From NCBI RefSeq assembly GCF_002797435.1, contig NZ_PGEN01000001.1:3594501-3658500 (forward strand): a DNA stretch of 64,000 nt. The letters run 5' to 3'. Numbering within the stretch: the first letter of the stretch is position 1; each line of letters opens with the position of its first letter. The notes beneath the pieces are model-generated. The model saw nothing but the letters and a program-made list of their open reading frames with translations, made no database searches and was not told where the DNA came from. This document shows, piece after piece, positions 54,927-63,036 of this stretch. The position numbers were made by a program, and so were the translations under genes. This DNA comes from Sphingomonas koreensis (GTDB lineage: Bacteria; Pseudomonadota; Alphaproteobacteria; Sphingomonadales; Sphingomonadaceae).

Positions 54927-54999
54927 ACTCTCCTCGCGTGCTCGCCACTGGCCCCGTTTGATGACGGAACAGCGACGATCTGGATGGGAGGGAGCAAGA

Positions 55000-55034
55000 A
55001 AAAAGGGAGACCGGGGCGACCCGTCTCCCTTTTT
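55000..55034. terminator. Bidirectional terminator downstream of rpmA
   Basis: Arms AAAAAGGGAGAC and GTCTCCCTTTTT with an 11-base loop give T-runs on both strands. It lies about 60 bp after the rpmA stop. A second hairpin (GGTCCCC-TGAAGC-GGGGACC) sits next to it at 55036-55055. Confidence 0.8.
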
Positions 55035-55094
55035 CGGTCCCCTGAAGCGGGGACCCGGATCGCCCTGGCGGGCAACCCGATCGGTTACCCTATG

Positions 55095-55364
55095 TTACTC
55101 GGCTGCTTCCGCAATCATGTCTACCGAACAGAATTTGCGGCCGAGCTTGCCGTCGTGGAATCGCACGCGGCCGTCGGTAAGCGCGAACAGCGTATGGTCC
55201 TTGCCGATGCCGACATTGGCGCCCGGGTAGAACTTCGTGCCGCGCTGACGGACGATAATGTTGCCGGCAATGGCCTGCTGGCCGCCGAACAGCTTCACGC
55301 CAAGGCGCTTCGATTCCGAATCGCGGCCGTTACGCGAAGAGCCGCCTGCTTTCTTATGTGCCAT
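55095..55364 (-). CDS. rpmA: 50S ribosomal protein L27
   Basis: The 89-aa product starts [20 protein letters not shown], the invariant L27 N-terminus near the peptidyl-transferase centre, with no removable leader. The C-terminus has an acidic tail. The gene lies 13 bp after rplU on the same strand, the standard pair, and ends in a strong terminator. Confidence 0.98.
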   Translation of the reverse strand: MAHKKAGGSSRNGRDSESKRLGVKLFGGQQAIAGNIIVRQRGTKFYPGANVGIGKDHTLFALTDGRVRFHDGKLGRKFCSVDMIAEAAE

Positions 55365-55377
55365 CTCGCGTTACTCC

Positions 55378-55749
55378 TTACGCTTCCGCAGCCGGGGCAG
55401 CGGCTTCCGCCGGCGCCGCATCGGCCTTCTTTGCCTTCGCCTTCTTCTCCTGCGCACCGATCGCGGTGATCTTCAGGATGGTGTGGTTCTGGCGATGGCC
55501 GTTCTTGCGGCGATAATTGTGCCGGCGGCGCTTCTTGAAGACGATGACCTTCTCGCCCTTCGCCTGCGCGACGATTTCGGCCGATACGGTCAGACCGTCG
55601 GTCGCCTTCAGCTCCGAACCTTCGCCAGCGAGCAGCACGTCACCCAGGGTGATCGTCGAACCGGCTTCGCCCTCGAGCTTCTCGACGACGATCTTGTCTC
55701 CTGCGGCAACGCGATACTGCTTGCCGCCCGTGCGCACGACTGCGAACAT
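55378..55749 (-). CDS. rplU: 50S ribosomal protein L21
   Basis: A 123-aa product with the L21 core: [20 protein letters not shown] at the start and [20 protein letters not shown] near residue 72. The last 25 residues are a Lys/Ala/Pro/Glu extension, as in other sphingomonads. It is followed by rpmA. The 236-bp region upstream to hspQ holds its promoter and no gene. Confidence 0.97.
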   Translation of the reverse strand: MFAVVRTGGKQYRVAAGDKIVVEKLEGEAGSTITLGDVLLAGEGSELKATDGLTVSAEIVAQAKGEKVIVFKKRRRHNYRRKNGHRQNHTILKITAIGAQEKKAKAKKADAAPAEAAAPAAEA

Positions 55750-55985
55750 GGCTCTTTCTCAATTCCAAATGCTTGTGCCCGCGCAGGACAAACCCGCCGG
55801 AGAGGAAGGGCGCGCCTAAGCGAATCGCTACTTCAAGTCAACCTTTTGCTGAGGCCTTTGTGGGCATTTGCCCAGAAAGCCACAGCGGCGCGCCCCCTCA
55901 CTCTGCCGCTCGTCAGGATAGTGAAGTGGGTGGCCGGGTGAGGGACCGCGCCGGTGCGACCGAATCGCTTGGGCGATGAAGAAGA

Positions 55986-56366
55986 CTAGTGCCTGTGCTC
56001 GCGCTTGAGGCGATAGCGCCCGTCGCCCAGCTCGTCGAACAGACCGCCGATCGCCGGGTGGTTGACCGGTTCGTCGCTGTCGTCGCTCACCAGATTCTGC
56101 TGGCTGACATAAGCGACATAGCTCGATTCGGCATTCTCGGCGAGCAAATGGTAGAAGGGCTGGTCCTTGCGCGGGCGCGCGTCCTCGGGAATCGCCTCAT
56201 ACCATTCGTCGCTGTTGGCGAAGACCGGGTCGATGTCGAAGATCACGCCGCGGAAATCGAACATCCGATGCCGCACCACGTCGCCCACGTTGAAGCGTGC
56301 GTGCGCGACCGGGGGTACGGGGACCCCGGCGGTGGAAAGATCGAGAAAGTCATGGGCACGAGTCAT
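55986..56366 (-). CDS. hspQ: Heat shock protein HspQ (YccV family)
   Basis: A 126-aa product with the YccV-like domain: ARFNVGDVVRHRMFDFRGVI near residue 23, FDIDPVFANSDEWYEAIP near 42 and DQPFYHLLAENAESSYVAYV near 69. HspQ binds hemimethylated DNA in vitro and acts as a Lon specificity factor in enterics. The ORF of the upstream recombinase stops nine bases before this ATG, so the hspQ promoter lies inside that reading frame and beside the tRNA gene. Confidence 0.92.
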   Translation of the reverse strand: MTRAHDFLDLSTAGVPVPPVAHARFNVGDVVRHRMFDFRGVIFDIDPVFANSDEWYEAIPEDARPRKDQPFYHLLAENAESSYVAYVSQQNLVSDDSDEPVNHPAIGGLFDELGDGRYRLKREHRH

Positions 56367-56375
56367 GGGTTCAAT

Positions 56376-58091
56376 CTAGTGCGGTTTGCGCGCCGCACAA
56401 GAAGTGCAGGAAGGGCGCTTGTGCGGCTCGATTCTTTGGTCTAGAGGCGCCCGCTCGACTGGCCGGACCGGCAATTGCCGTCCCCGGATCCCCTCGCGGA
56501 GAGGTGGCAGAGTGGTCGATCGCGCCGCACTCGAAATGCGGTTTACGGGGAACCGTAACGTGGGTTCGAATCCCACCCTCTCCGCCATTACTGTTTCTCG
56601 GTTCCCGAGCCGCCCTAACACCATGAACGGTAAGGAAAATTCAGCGGTTCGAACGCCCTCATTCCAATCATATTTCAAATGAGAGCCTAAGGTGAGATTC
56701 AGCACGATCCGCTTGTCGTCGAACGTGCCATTAGTCCATAGATTGCAAGGGTTTGCGATGAAATCGAAAGCGGTTCGAAAAGTCGCATCGTAATCCCTTG
56801 CAACAGTGCCGCACAGAGCCGCCTTCTCGTCCAGAACCAGCTTTTCCATTTCGAGCTTATCGACCTCGCTCTCAAAACGAGCGATTACCGAACGGCTTTC
56901 CGACTGGACAATCTTGTCGAGAATCTGACCGATCTTTTTCTCGATGGTCGCCATCTCGCGCTTGATCGCGGCACGTCCCTCGTGCGCTTTGGCTTCTGCC
57001 TCGTTCCAACGCTTGCGGAAAATTTTCGAGAAGAGGCTGAGCAATTCCGGGCGCGGCGTGAGCTTCGTCAGCATCGCCTCGAATGCGCTTTCAACCAAGT
57101 CCCGCTTCACCGATTTTCCAAAACGGTCGCATCCGCGATGGCGGCAAACATAGTATGGGTAGCGGCCATTGCGCCCCTTGGTCCAGTTCGCGGTCATAGG
57201 ATGATCGCAGTCGCCGCAGGCGACAAAGCCGCGCAGCGGGAAATCGACATGGATGTCCGAGCGCGTCGGCGCGAGCGGTTTGCCCGCAATCCGTTCCTGA
57301 ACCTGATGGAAGGTTGCAAGCGATATGGTCGCCTCATGTTGCCCCGGACGCAGCGAAACGTCCCACGCCTTACTCTCCACATAGCCAGCGTAGATCGGGT
57401 GCGTCATGATGCGGCTGGCCTGCTCGTTCGTCAGGTGCCCGTGCCGCGTGACAGGGAATCCGGCATGAGACTCGAAGAAGCGTTTGACTTCCGCCTTCGA
57501 GTTGAAGCGTCCGCTGGCATAGCCTTCGAGGCCTTCCTGAATAATTGAGGCGACTGGTTCATCGCGAACCAGAATGCTGCCACCCGCAGGACTTTTCTCG
57601 TAGCGATAGCCGAGCGGGGCCATGAAGACCCAGTAACCGCCGAGCATCCGCGCTCTCATCCGGTTACGCGCCTGCTCACCGTTCTTTTGCCGCTGGTGCT
57701 GAGCAACGCTCGCCAGCAAATGCTCGATGAGAACGCTGTCGGAGTCTGAGCCGAACTCGATGGATGGAGATTCCAGTGTTCCGCCTGCGCGGAAAATATC
57801 TTCTTTGAGATCGAAGTGAGCTCTAACCTCTCGCGCGATACGGCTGATATCGTCGATGATAACGACCATGCCCTTTTTGCGGATAAAGGCTAGCATTGCG
57901 TCGAAGCCCGGTCGCTGAGCAAGTTTGCCGGACACGTCGTCGGTGAAGACACCCACGACCTGATGGCTACGATGCTTCGCATATTCGCGGCAGCGGGTTT
58001 CTTGGCTTCCGAGGCCGTTGCCCTCTCTCGCCTGCTTTTTGGTGCTCACGCGGCAGTATATGACTGCCTGCTGGTTCGTTTTTCTGGTCAT
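56376..58091 (-). CDS. Large serine recombinase; ORF runs antisense through tRNA-Ser
   Basis: The 571-aa ORF encodes a large serine integrase: resolvase catalytic domain (about 8-150; YCRVSTKKQAREGNGLGSQE with the catalytic Ser in CRVST), Recombinase domain (about 170-280), and zinc ribbon (about 300-350; FVACGDC and YYVCRHRGC), then a coiled coil (about 370-440). The element-encoded part ends near residue 501 (SLPFMVLGRLGNRETV). After that the frame crosses the tRNA-Ser gene in antisense, producing the well-known spurious AERVGFEPTLRFPVNRI peptide, and stops in host DNA nine bases before hspQ. The ATG overlaps the stop of a 99-aa gene upstream. I infer it integrated the element at this tRNA. 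Confidence 0.9.
   Translation of the reverse strand: MTRKTNQQAVIYCRVSTKKQAREGNGLGSQETRCREYAKHRSHQVVGVFTDDVSGKLAQRPGFDAMLAFIRKKGMVVIIDDISRIAREVRAHFDLKEDIFRAGGTLESPSIEFGSDSDSVLIEHLLASVAQHQRQKNGEQARNRMRARMLGGYWVFMAPLGYRYEKSPAGGSILVRDEPVASIIQEGLEGYASGRFNSKAEVKRFFESHAGFPVTRHGHLTNEQASRIMTHPIYAGYVESKAWDVSLRPGQHEATISLATFHQVQERIAGKPLAPTRSDIHVDFPLRGFVACGDCDHPMTANWTKGRNGRYPYYVCRHRGCDRFGKSVKRDLVESAFEAMLTKLTPRPELLSLFSKIFRKRWNEAEAKAHEGRAAIKREMATIEKKIGQILDKIVQSESRSVIARFESEVDKLEMEKLVLDEKAALCGTVARDYDATFRTAFDFIANPCNLWTNGTFDDKRIVLNLTLGSHLKYDWNEGVRTAEFSLPFMVLGRLGNRETVMAERVGFEPTLRFPVNRISSAARSTTLPPLREGIRGRQLPVRPVERAPLDQRIEPHKRPSCTSCAARKPH
56498..56587 (+). tRNA. tRNA-Ser(CGA)
   Basis: A 90-nt tRNA with acceptor stem GGAGAGG/CCTCTCC, discriminator G and encoded CCA, a long variable arm (serine type), D-arm GGCAGAGTGG, the T-loop GTTCGAATC, and anticodon CGA in the loop ACTCGAAAT. 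It would read UCG codons. It is convergent with the recombinase and forms the left end of an integrated element. Confidence 0.97.
56560..56590. other. Left attachment site (attL) at the 3' end of tRNA-Ser
   Basis: The tRNA 3' part (T-arm to CCA) is the likely attB: host-type sequence, hspQ and rplU lie to its left, while the recombinase and mobile genes lie to its right. A duplicated tRNA 3' end (attR) was not found in the rest of the window, so the right end lies beyond 64000. Exact core bases cannot be set without it. Confidence 0.55.
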
Positions 58092-58387
58092 GGCGCTAAC
58101 TGCCTCATGGGGCCTTTGGTGTTGATCGCGCCCTCGCTATCGAGGTCAACAAGCTCCGAAACATCGGATTCCGGCAGATTAGCACGAGTTTCCGCGCCGT
58201 TGAAAGCAAAGTTTGCACGGTCAGACAGAGATAATTGAACAGTGCTTTTGCCGAACGCCTGATGTATAAATGAGGCTGCAATCGCGTCAAGGAACCGGAT
58301 GATTTCGTCTTTCCGAGATTCAGAAATGGCGAACTCCGCAATTTCACTGCGAAGCTCCTGCATTTCTTCCGGTGACAACATCTTCAT
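58088..58387 (-). CDS. Small protein of unknown function coupled to the recombinase
   Basis: A 99-aa helical product: MKMLSPEEMQELRSEIAEF at the start, a polar middle with IIRFLDAIAASFIHQAFG, and an acidic end (SDVSELVDLDSEGAIN). Its stop overlaps the recombinase ATG (ATGA), so both are translated together. This position fits a recombination partner such as a directionality factor, but no family was recognised. A TTG three bases upstream is also in frame. Confidence 0.55.
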   Translation of the reverse strand: MKMLSPEEMQELRSEIAEFAISESRKDEIIRFLDAIAASFIHQAFGKSTVQLSLSDRANFAFNGAETRANLPESDVSELVDLDSEGAINTKGPMRQLAP

Positions 58388-58648
58388 CAAACCCGCCCCG
58401 CCGCTAAAGCGGCGTTCGATTGAGCTATGGAAGAGTTTGATCTATCAATTCACTCTGTGGACATTGGGAAAAAGTCTCCCATGCTCTCTACTAATTTTAG
58501 TGGATAGCGGGGCTTTGGAGACAACGCTTCCGAACCGCCGCGTAGGGCATGGCGTTTTCGGATTTGCCAGTGGCAAAGATACGCACAATCCCCACTTACA
58601 GAGTAGCATATTTTATTACAAAATATCAACAAAACGCGCAGTTTTTGA

Positions 58649-59041
58649 TTACCGACCGAGATCGCCTTTCTTGGATTCCAGCGTTTCACCCGCAAGCAAC
58701 TTCTGCGCTGCGTTATTGATACCCGCAATCCGCGCAACGTGATTGCGTCTCACCATATGCTCTGCCGCTCGCATGAGGTGCGCTTTACGATCATCGGTCG
58801 CGCCGGGAGGCCGCAAGGACATTCGCTCGCCGTCGCGGGCGAGAAGTTCGCCATATTGGCGATTGGTCCATTGCTCATGGTTCTCGCGAAACTCAAATTC
58901 CGCCCGAGCCGTGGTCCGGTCTGCCCATGAGGTAATCTCCGCCGCTCTCTCAGGCGAGACGGCGCGAGCCGAAGAACGCTCCGCACTTGCAGATGCGAAT
59001 GATGGCGAAATGGTACGAGATGCGGAGCCTTCGGCGCTCAT
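58649..59041 (-). CDS. Small protein of unknown function downstream of the coupling-protein remnant
   Basis: A 130-aa polar product. A Ser/Ala-rich N-terminus is followed by RAEFEFRENHEQWTNRQYGE and a basic C-terminal helix (LMRAAEHMVRRNHVARIAG). The ATG overlaps the coupling-protein stop, so it belonged to the same transfer operon. No family recognised; a mobilization accessory protein is one possibility. The 261 bp between its stop and the 99-aa gene is AT-rich and shows no gene. Confidence 0.5.
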   Translation of the reverse strand: MSAEGSASRTISPSFASASAERSSARAVSPERAAEITSWADRTTARAEFEFRENHEQWTNRQYGELLARDGERMSLRPPGATDDRKAHLMRAAEHMVRRNHVARIAGINNAAQKLLAGETLESKKGDLGR

Positions 59042-60237
59042 AGGACGATACCTTTATGGAGAGTGCGAACATCGCGGAGCTGATCCTTCCACGGATCGAC
59101 ATCATCGAAATGAACACGCTCGCAGACGAGCAGATGGGACAGGCCCGCAACGCGGATAATCTGCAACCCCGCCCCGATGCCGCGAATATCCTCACTTTGA
59201 AGAACCGCCCTGCGGGCTTCGCCGAGATTGGCTCCGGCAGATTCAACCGTGCCGCCGCTGCGGTTGACGCCGTACATGAGAACGGTGCGGTTCCCGCTCC
59301 ATTTCTCAATGTCGCCCATGAGGTCCGGGTCTTCCACGGCGCTTGTGTTGAAGATGGCGGCCATATCCTCAAATTCCTTCACAGCTTCGCGCGACCACCG
59401 CTCTTCGAGCGAGTAGCGGCCCTGTGAAAATATCCAGAGCTGGAGCCCCTTGCCCCGATACAGTCGGAGGGTTTTTGTGATCGATGGCGATGGCGGCAGC
59501 ATAGGAAATTCGTCGAGCAGGAACGTCGTCTGCACAGGGCCGACTTCCCGCGCGACCGTCTCGATGATGTTGCTGACAATCAGGCTGATCCACGGGGCAG
59601 CAACGGCCAGCTTCTCGCTGGGAGCCATGACATACACCGTGGTCGGCTCATGCTTGAGAATCTTGAAATCGAAATCGTGCGCGGAGGTCGCGCTATCGAG
59701 CGACTTCCCCGGCTCGAAAGGATTGAGGGCTTCGATGCAATCGGATTTGTACGCCTCAAACTGCTTTGGCGCATCCTTGGCGGTTGTTCGCAACGCCTCT
59801 GCCTTGCCTTCCAGCCCCGGCAGGCCGCATGTCGCCATCATGGCGAAGCCAATTTCCATTTCGTCCTGAGACGAGTTCACGAAGCGCCACAGGCCGCTCA
59901 ACGTGCAAAGCTCCGGCTCGAAGAGCGCCAGATATTCCATACGCACGGCGAGCATCCGCCGAGCGCCTTTGCCCACCCAATCGTCTTTATTCTTAGCCGC
60001 CGATGGGACGAGAATATGCGCGATCTCGTCGGCCTCCGTGTCGATTTGCTCGCCACGGCGCACGATGTCGATGAGGGTTTGAAGCGGATTGATCCGGGTA
60101 TTCAAAAGCCCAAGCAGTTTGAACGGATTGAGATAGATGCAACGCTGACCCAGCGTATGAGAGCGATGCTCGAATGACGCGAAGCAGTTTTCACCGTCCT
60201 TCACGTCGATCACGATCAGGCTGCGATCACGCACATG
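59038..60237 (-). pseudogene. Type IV coupling protein (VirD4/TraG-like), N-terminus removed by IS21
   Basis: The remaining C-terminal part of about 400 residues has the TraG/VirD4 motor domain after the Walker A region: SLIVIDVKDGENC at the cut end, LQIIRVAGLSHLL near the C-terminus and the Walker B-like TTFLLDEFPMLPPSPS. The membrane anchor and Walker A are missing. The native sequence starts at the IS left end (60237), and a short IS-derived reading frame is fused in front. It cannot be a functional coupling protein. T4CPs deliver DNA-relaxase complexes to a conjugation channel. Confidence 0.8.
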
Positions 60238-60307
60238 TGTCAACGGCGGTCGGATTTCAGGCCAGCATGGCGGAGTAAAAGCAGGCCATTGAGGATGAAC
60301 GCGGACT

Positions 60308-60343
60308 ATATGCAAAGGGCCCCGATCGGGGCCCTTTGCATAT
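60308..60343. repeat. Perfect 36-bp palindrome inside the IS
   Basis: ATATGCAAAGGGCCCCGA and its exact complement, with no loop spacer, lie 19 bp after the istB stop. No T-run follows. It could end istB transcription as a hairpin or form a cruciform. Confidence 0.75.
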
Positions 60344-60361
60344 TTGCCGTTTTGCGGCGGG

Positions 60362-61192
60362 TCAGTCGGCGGGGGTGGCCTGGTTTTGCTCCGCCCTGGC
60401 AGCGCGGCGACGGTGGGCGGATTGCTTCAGGCGGTAGCTGTCGCCGTTCATGGTCAGGATGCTGACGTGGTGAGTGAGCCTGTCGAGCAGCGCTCCGGTG
60501 AGCCGCTCGGACCCGAGGACCTGCGTCCAGTCCTCGAACGGCAGGTTGGAGGTGACGATGGTCGATCCGCGCTCGTAACGCTGTGAGAAGGTCTCGAACA
60601 ACAGTTCCGCGCCCGTGGGGGAGAGCGGAACGTAGCCCAGTTCATCGACGATCAGCAGCTTCACGGCGGCAAGCTCGCGTTGCATCTTGAGCAGCCGCTT
60701 TTCGTCGCGGGCTTCCAGCAACTGGTTCACCAGCGCTGCGGCGGTGGTGAACGCGACCGTGAAGCCCTTCTGGCAGGCGGCCAGTCCCAGGGCGAGCGCG
60801 GCGTGCGTTTTGCCCGTGCCACTGTTGCCAAGCGCGATGATGTTTTCCCGGCGCAAGATGTACTCGCAGCGTGCCAGTTCCAGCACGAGCATCTTGTTGA
60901 GGCTGGGGATGGCCGTGAAGTCGAAGGTATCGAGGCTCTTCACCGCCGGGAACCGGGCAGCACGGATCCGGCGCTCGACCGTGCGGCGCTCCCGGTCGAT
61001 CAGCTCCAGTTCGATGAGACGCAGCAGGTAGCGGGTGTGATCAACGCCATCGCGCGCACATTCCCGGGCCAGCTTCTCATACTCGCGCAGGACCGTGGGC
61101 AGCTTGAGCTGCTTGAGGTGATGCGCCAGCAGAACCTGCGGCGTGCCCGCCGTCGTACCGGGCGGCATCTTGTCGTCCGCCGCCCGGCTCAT
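60362..61192 (-). CDS. istB: IS21 helper ATPase IstB
   Basis: A 276-aa AAA+ ATPase with Walker A GNSGTGKTHAALALG near residue 110 and Walker B LLIVDELGYVPLS near 170. It assembles on DNA and helps the transposase choose targets. The ATG overlaps the istA stop (ATGA), the normal IS21 arrangement. Its 3' end contains an extra copy of the 19-bp terminal repeat unit (60377-60395). Confidence 0.95.
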   Translation of the reverse strand: MSRAADDKMPPGTTAGTPQVLLAHHLKQLKLPTVLREYEKLARECARDGVDHTRYLLRLIELELIDRERRTVERRIRAARFPAVKSLDTFDFTAIPSLNKMLVLELARCEYILRRENIIALGNSGTGKTHAALALGLAACQKGFTVAFTTAAALVNQLLEARDEKRLLKMQRELAAVKLLIVDELGYVPLSPTGAELLFETFSQRYERGSTIVTSNLPFEDWTQVLGSERLTGALLDRLTHHVSILTMNGDSYRLKQSAHRRRAARAEQNQATPAD

Positions 61193-62688
61193 GCCGCCAG
61201 CTCCGGCAGGAGAGCGGCGTAGTCGGCGGCGCGCGTCGTCTTCACCTCCATCCTGGGCAGGTGCGGATAGGCGGTTAGATCGAGCCGGGCAGGCCGACGC
61301 TCGATGCGCGCAAGCGCGATCTGCTTGATCGCATCGAAGCCGATCGCACCGATATGGATCGCCTCGTTCACCGCGAAGGTGACCACCTCCATCGGGAGCG
61401 CTTCCAGAAGGCGCAGCACCTGGATGAACTCGCGCTTGCCCTTGTTGCCCATCCGCGCCTCCAGAAGATGGCGCAGATGCTGGAACACCTCGGGCAGATC
61501 CCAGCCCTGAAGTGCGGCGGCCTGGTCAAGGGCTCCAGGCTTGCTCTCGATCAGCGCCAGGTAATGCAGTGGGTTCGCCACGAACATGGCTTCGCCATAG
61601 CAGCGCGGATGGCGGGCGATCTCCTCGCCGCCGCACAAGATGACGACCTGATCGACGAAGCCCTTCACCACCACGTCCTGGAAGCCGTAGCGGGTCGGAA
61701 CCGAGTAGTCGTTGGTCCGGTAGCGCACCAGCGCGGTCGAGGAGACGCGCGCAGCCCTGGTTTCACACGGCTCGAACGTCCCGACCGGCACAGGACACAT
61801 TGCCGCGAGATCGGCCACGAGCCGTTCGCCGATCGTCTGGCTGTGCCGCCCAGCCCGCTCTTCCTGCCGGGCGCGGCAGCGGCGTTCCAGTTCGGCATTG
61901 AAGGCATCGTAGCTCGCCGCGTGCGGGATCGGCACCATGAAGTGCGTTCGGGCGTGCTTCACCAGCCCTTCGACTTTCCCCTTGTCGTTGCCCTTGCCGG
62001 GGCGACCGAAGCGATCCGTGAACAGGTAATGGCTGACCAGACCGGTAAACGCACGGGTGCGCTCGCGCTTACCGTCGCCGCAAATCTTCGCGACCGCGAT
62101 CGTGGTATTATCGTACAGGATCGAGCGCGGCACAGCGCCGAAGAAAGCGAACGCCGACACGTGCCCGTCGAGAAACGCCTCGGTCGTCTCCGCCGGATAG
62201 GCCTTCACGAAGCAGGCGTCCGATTGTGGCAGGTCCATGCAGAAGAAATGCACCTTCTGCCGGACGCCGCCGATCACGCCCACCGCCTCGCCAAAATCCA
62301 CCTGCGCGTGGCCCGGTGGATGCGCCAGCGGTACGAACGTCTCGCGGCCGCGCGCCCGGCATTGCCGGACATAATCCTTCACCACCGTGTAGCCGCCACC
62401 GTAGCCATGCTCGTCGCGCAGGCGCTCGAAAATCCGCTTGGCCGTGTGCCGCTGCTTCATCGGCGCCGTCCGGTCTTCCGCCAGGATCCGGTCGATCACC
62501 GGCAACAACGATCCCAGCTTCGGCTTCGCCACGGGCTTCGTGCGCGTGTAGCCCGGCGGCAGCGAAAACCGGCACATCTTCGAAATCGTTTCACGGCTCA
62601 GGCCGAACACTTTCGCCGCTTCCCGTTGGCTGTTCCCTTCCACGAACACAAAACGACGAACCGCTGCGTAGACCTCCACGGCAAACAT
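61189..62688 (-). CDS. istA: IS21 transposase IstA
   Basis: A 499-aa DDE transposase. The N-terminal HTH covers about 15-40 (EAAKVFGLSRETISKMCRF). The catalytic triad is visible in GHAQVDFGEAVG, RSILYDNTTIAV and NDKGKVEGLVKH. A C-terminal domain follows. The start at the ATG 62688 is chosen; a TTG at 62712 is also in frame. The coding frame is intact, so the IS may be active. Confidence 0.93.
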   Translation of the reverse strand: MFAVEVYAAVRRFVFVEGNSQREAAKVFGLSRETISKMCRFSLPPGYTRTKPVAKPKLGSLLPVIDRILAEDRTAPMKQRHTAKRIFERLRDEHGYGGGYTVVKDYVRQCRARGRETFVPLAHPPGHAQVDFGEAVGVIGGVRQKVHFFCMDLPQSDACFVKAYPAETTEAFLDGHVSAFAFFGAVPRSILYDNTTIAVAKICGDGKRERTRAFTGLVSHYLFTDRFGRPGKGNDKGKVEGLVKHARTHFMVPIPHAASYDAFNAELERRCRARQEERAGRHSQTIGERLVADLAAMCPVPVGTFEPCETRAARVSSTALVRYRTNDYSVPTRYGFQDVVVKGFVDQVVILCGGEEIARHPRCYGEAMFVANPLHYLALIESKPGALDQAAALQGWDLPEVFQHLRHLLEARMGNKGKREFIQVLRLLEALPMEVVTFAVNEAIHIGAIGFDAIKQIALARIERRPARLDLTAYPHLPRMEVKTTRAADYAALLPELAA

Positions 62689-62796
62689 CCCTGGCCGCTC
62701 CAAAAGGAGCAACCTTATCCAATGGCCGGCTTTTACACCGCCGCGCTCAGCAAATCACCGGCGCTCCAGTGGCCTGGTTTGTCACCGCCCTGCACA

Positions 62797-62963
62797 GCGG
62801 CGGCCCCGAAAAGAAAAATCGAGGTGGTCTTCACGATGCTCGGGACGACAAAGCGGCGGCGTGCGACCGGCTGCTCTCTTCGGTCGGGCCGCCTTGGATT
62901 GCGGTTGTCCGAGACGCTTTCGCTCTCCGCATCCGTCGGTTCGTAATCGATAACGTAAGGCAT
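62797..62963 (-). pseudogene. N-terminal gene fragment cut by the IS21 right end
   Basis: The fragment starts MPYVIDYEPTDAESESVSD after a GGAG ribosome site, has a basic stretch, then a hydrophobic segment FVVPSIVKTTSIFLFGAAA that is interrupted by the IS end. About 55 native residues remain. Its polarity, membrane segment and position match the missing start of the coupling protein on the other side of the IS, so it may be the N-terminus of the same gene with the middle deleted. This is unproved. Confidence 0.45.
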
Positions 62964-63036
62964 GGTTGTCTCCATTCTGTGGTTGGAGACGAGCAATTGA
63001 ACCATGGCGAGAGCGGCTTTGGGAAAAAGATGAGAT

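Larger units (their letters stand above)
60238..62796 (-). mobile_element. IS21-family insertion sequence (complete)
   Basis: About 2559 bp with the istA-istB pair. The ends read TGTCAAC on the left and TGTGCAG (complement) on the right. Each end has two 19-bp repeats of a common unit (60245-60263 and 60269-60287; 62724-62742 and 62771-62789), placed symmetrically seven bases from the tips, as expected for transposase sites. No target duplication is visible (left flank CACATG, right flank GCGGCG). The genes on either side are both truncated. Confidence 0.85.

Noticed and set aside
56376..56587. The C-terminal AERVGFEPTLRF segment of the recombinase as a protein domain
   Set aside because: It is the antisense translation of tRNA-Ser, a frequent database artefact, and not a domain of the recombinase family.
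58299..58742. A 147-codon plus-strand frame in the AT-rich gap
   Set aside because: Overlaps two minus-strand genes at its ends, has no ribosome site and no family features.
61354..62946. A 530-codon open frame on the plus strand opposite istA
   Set aside because: Antisense to the intact IstA coding sequence, with no recognisable domain.
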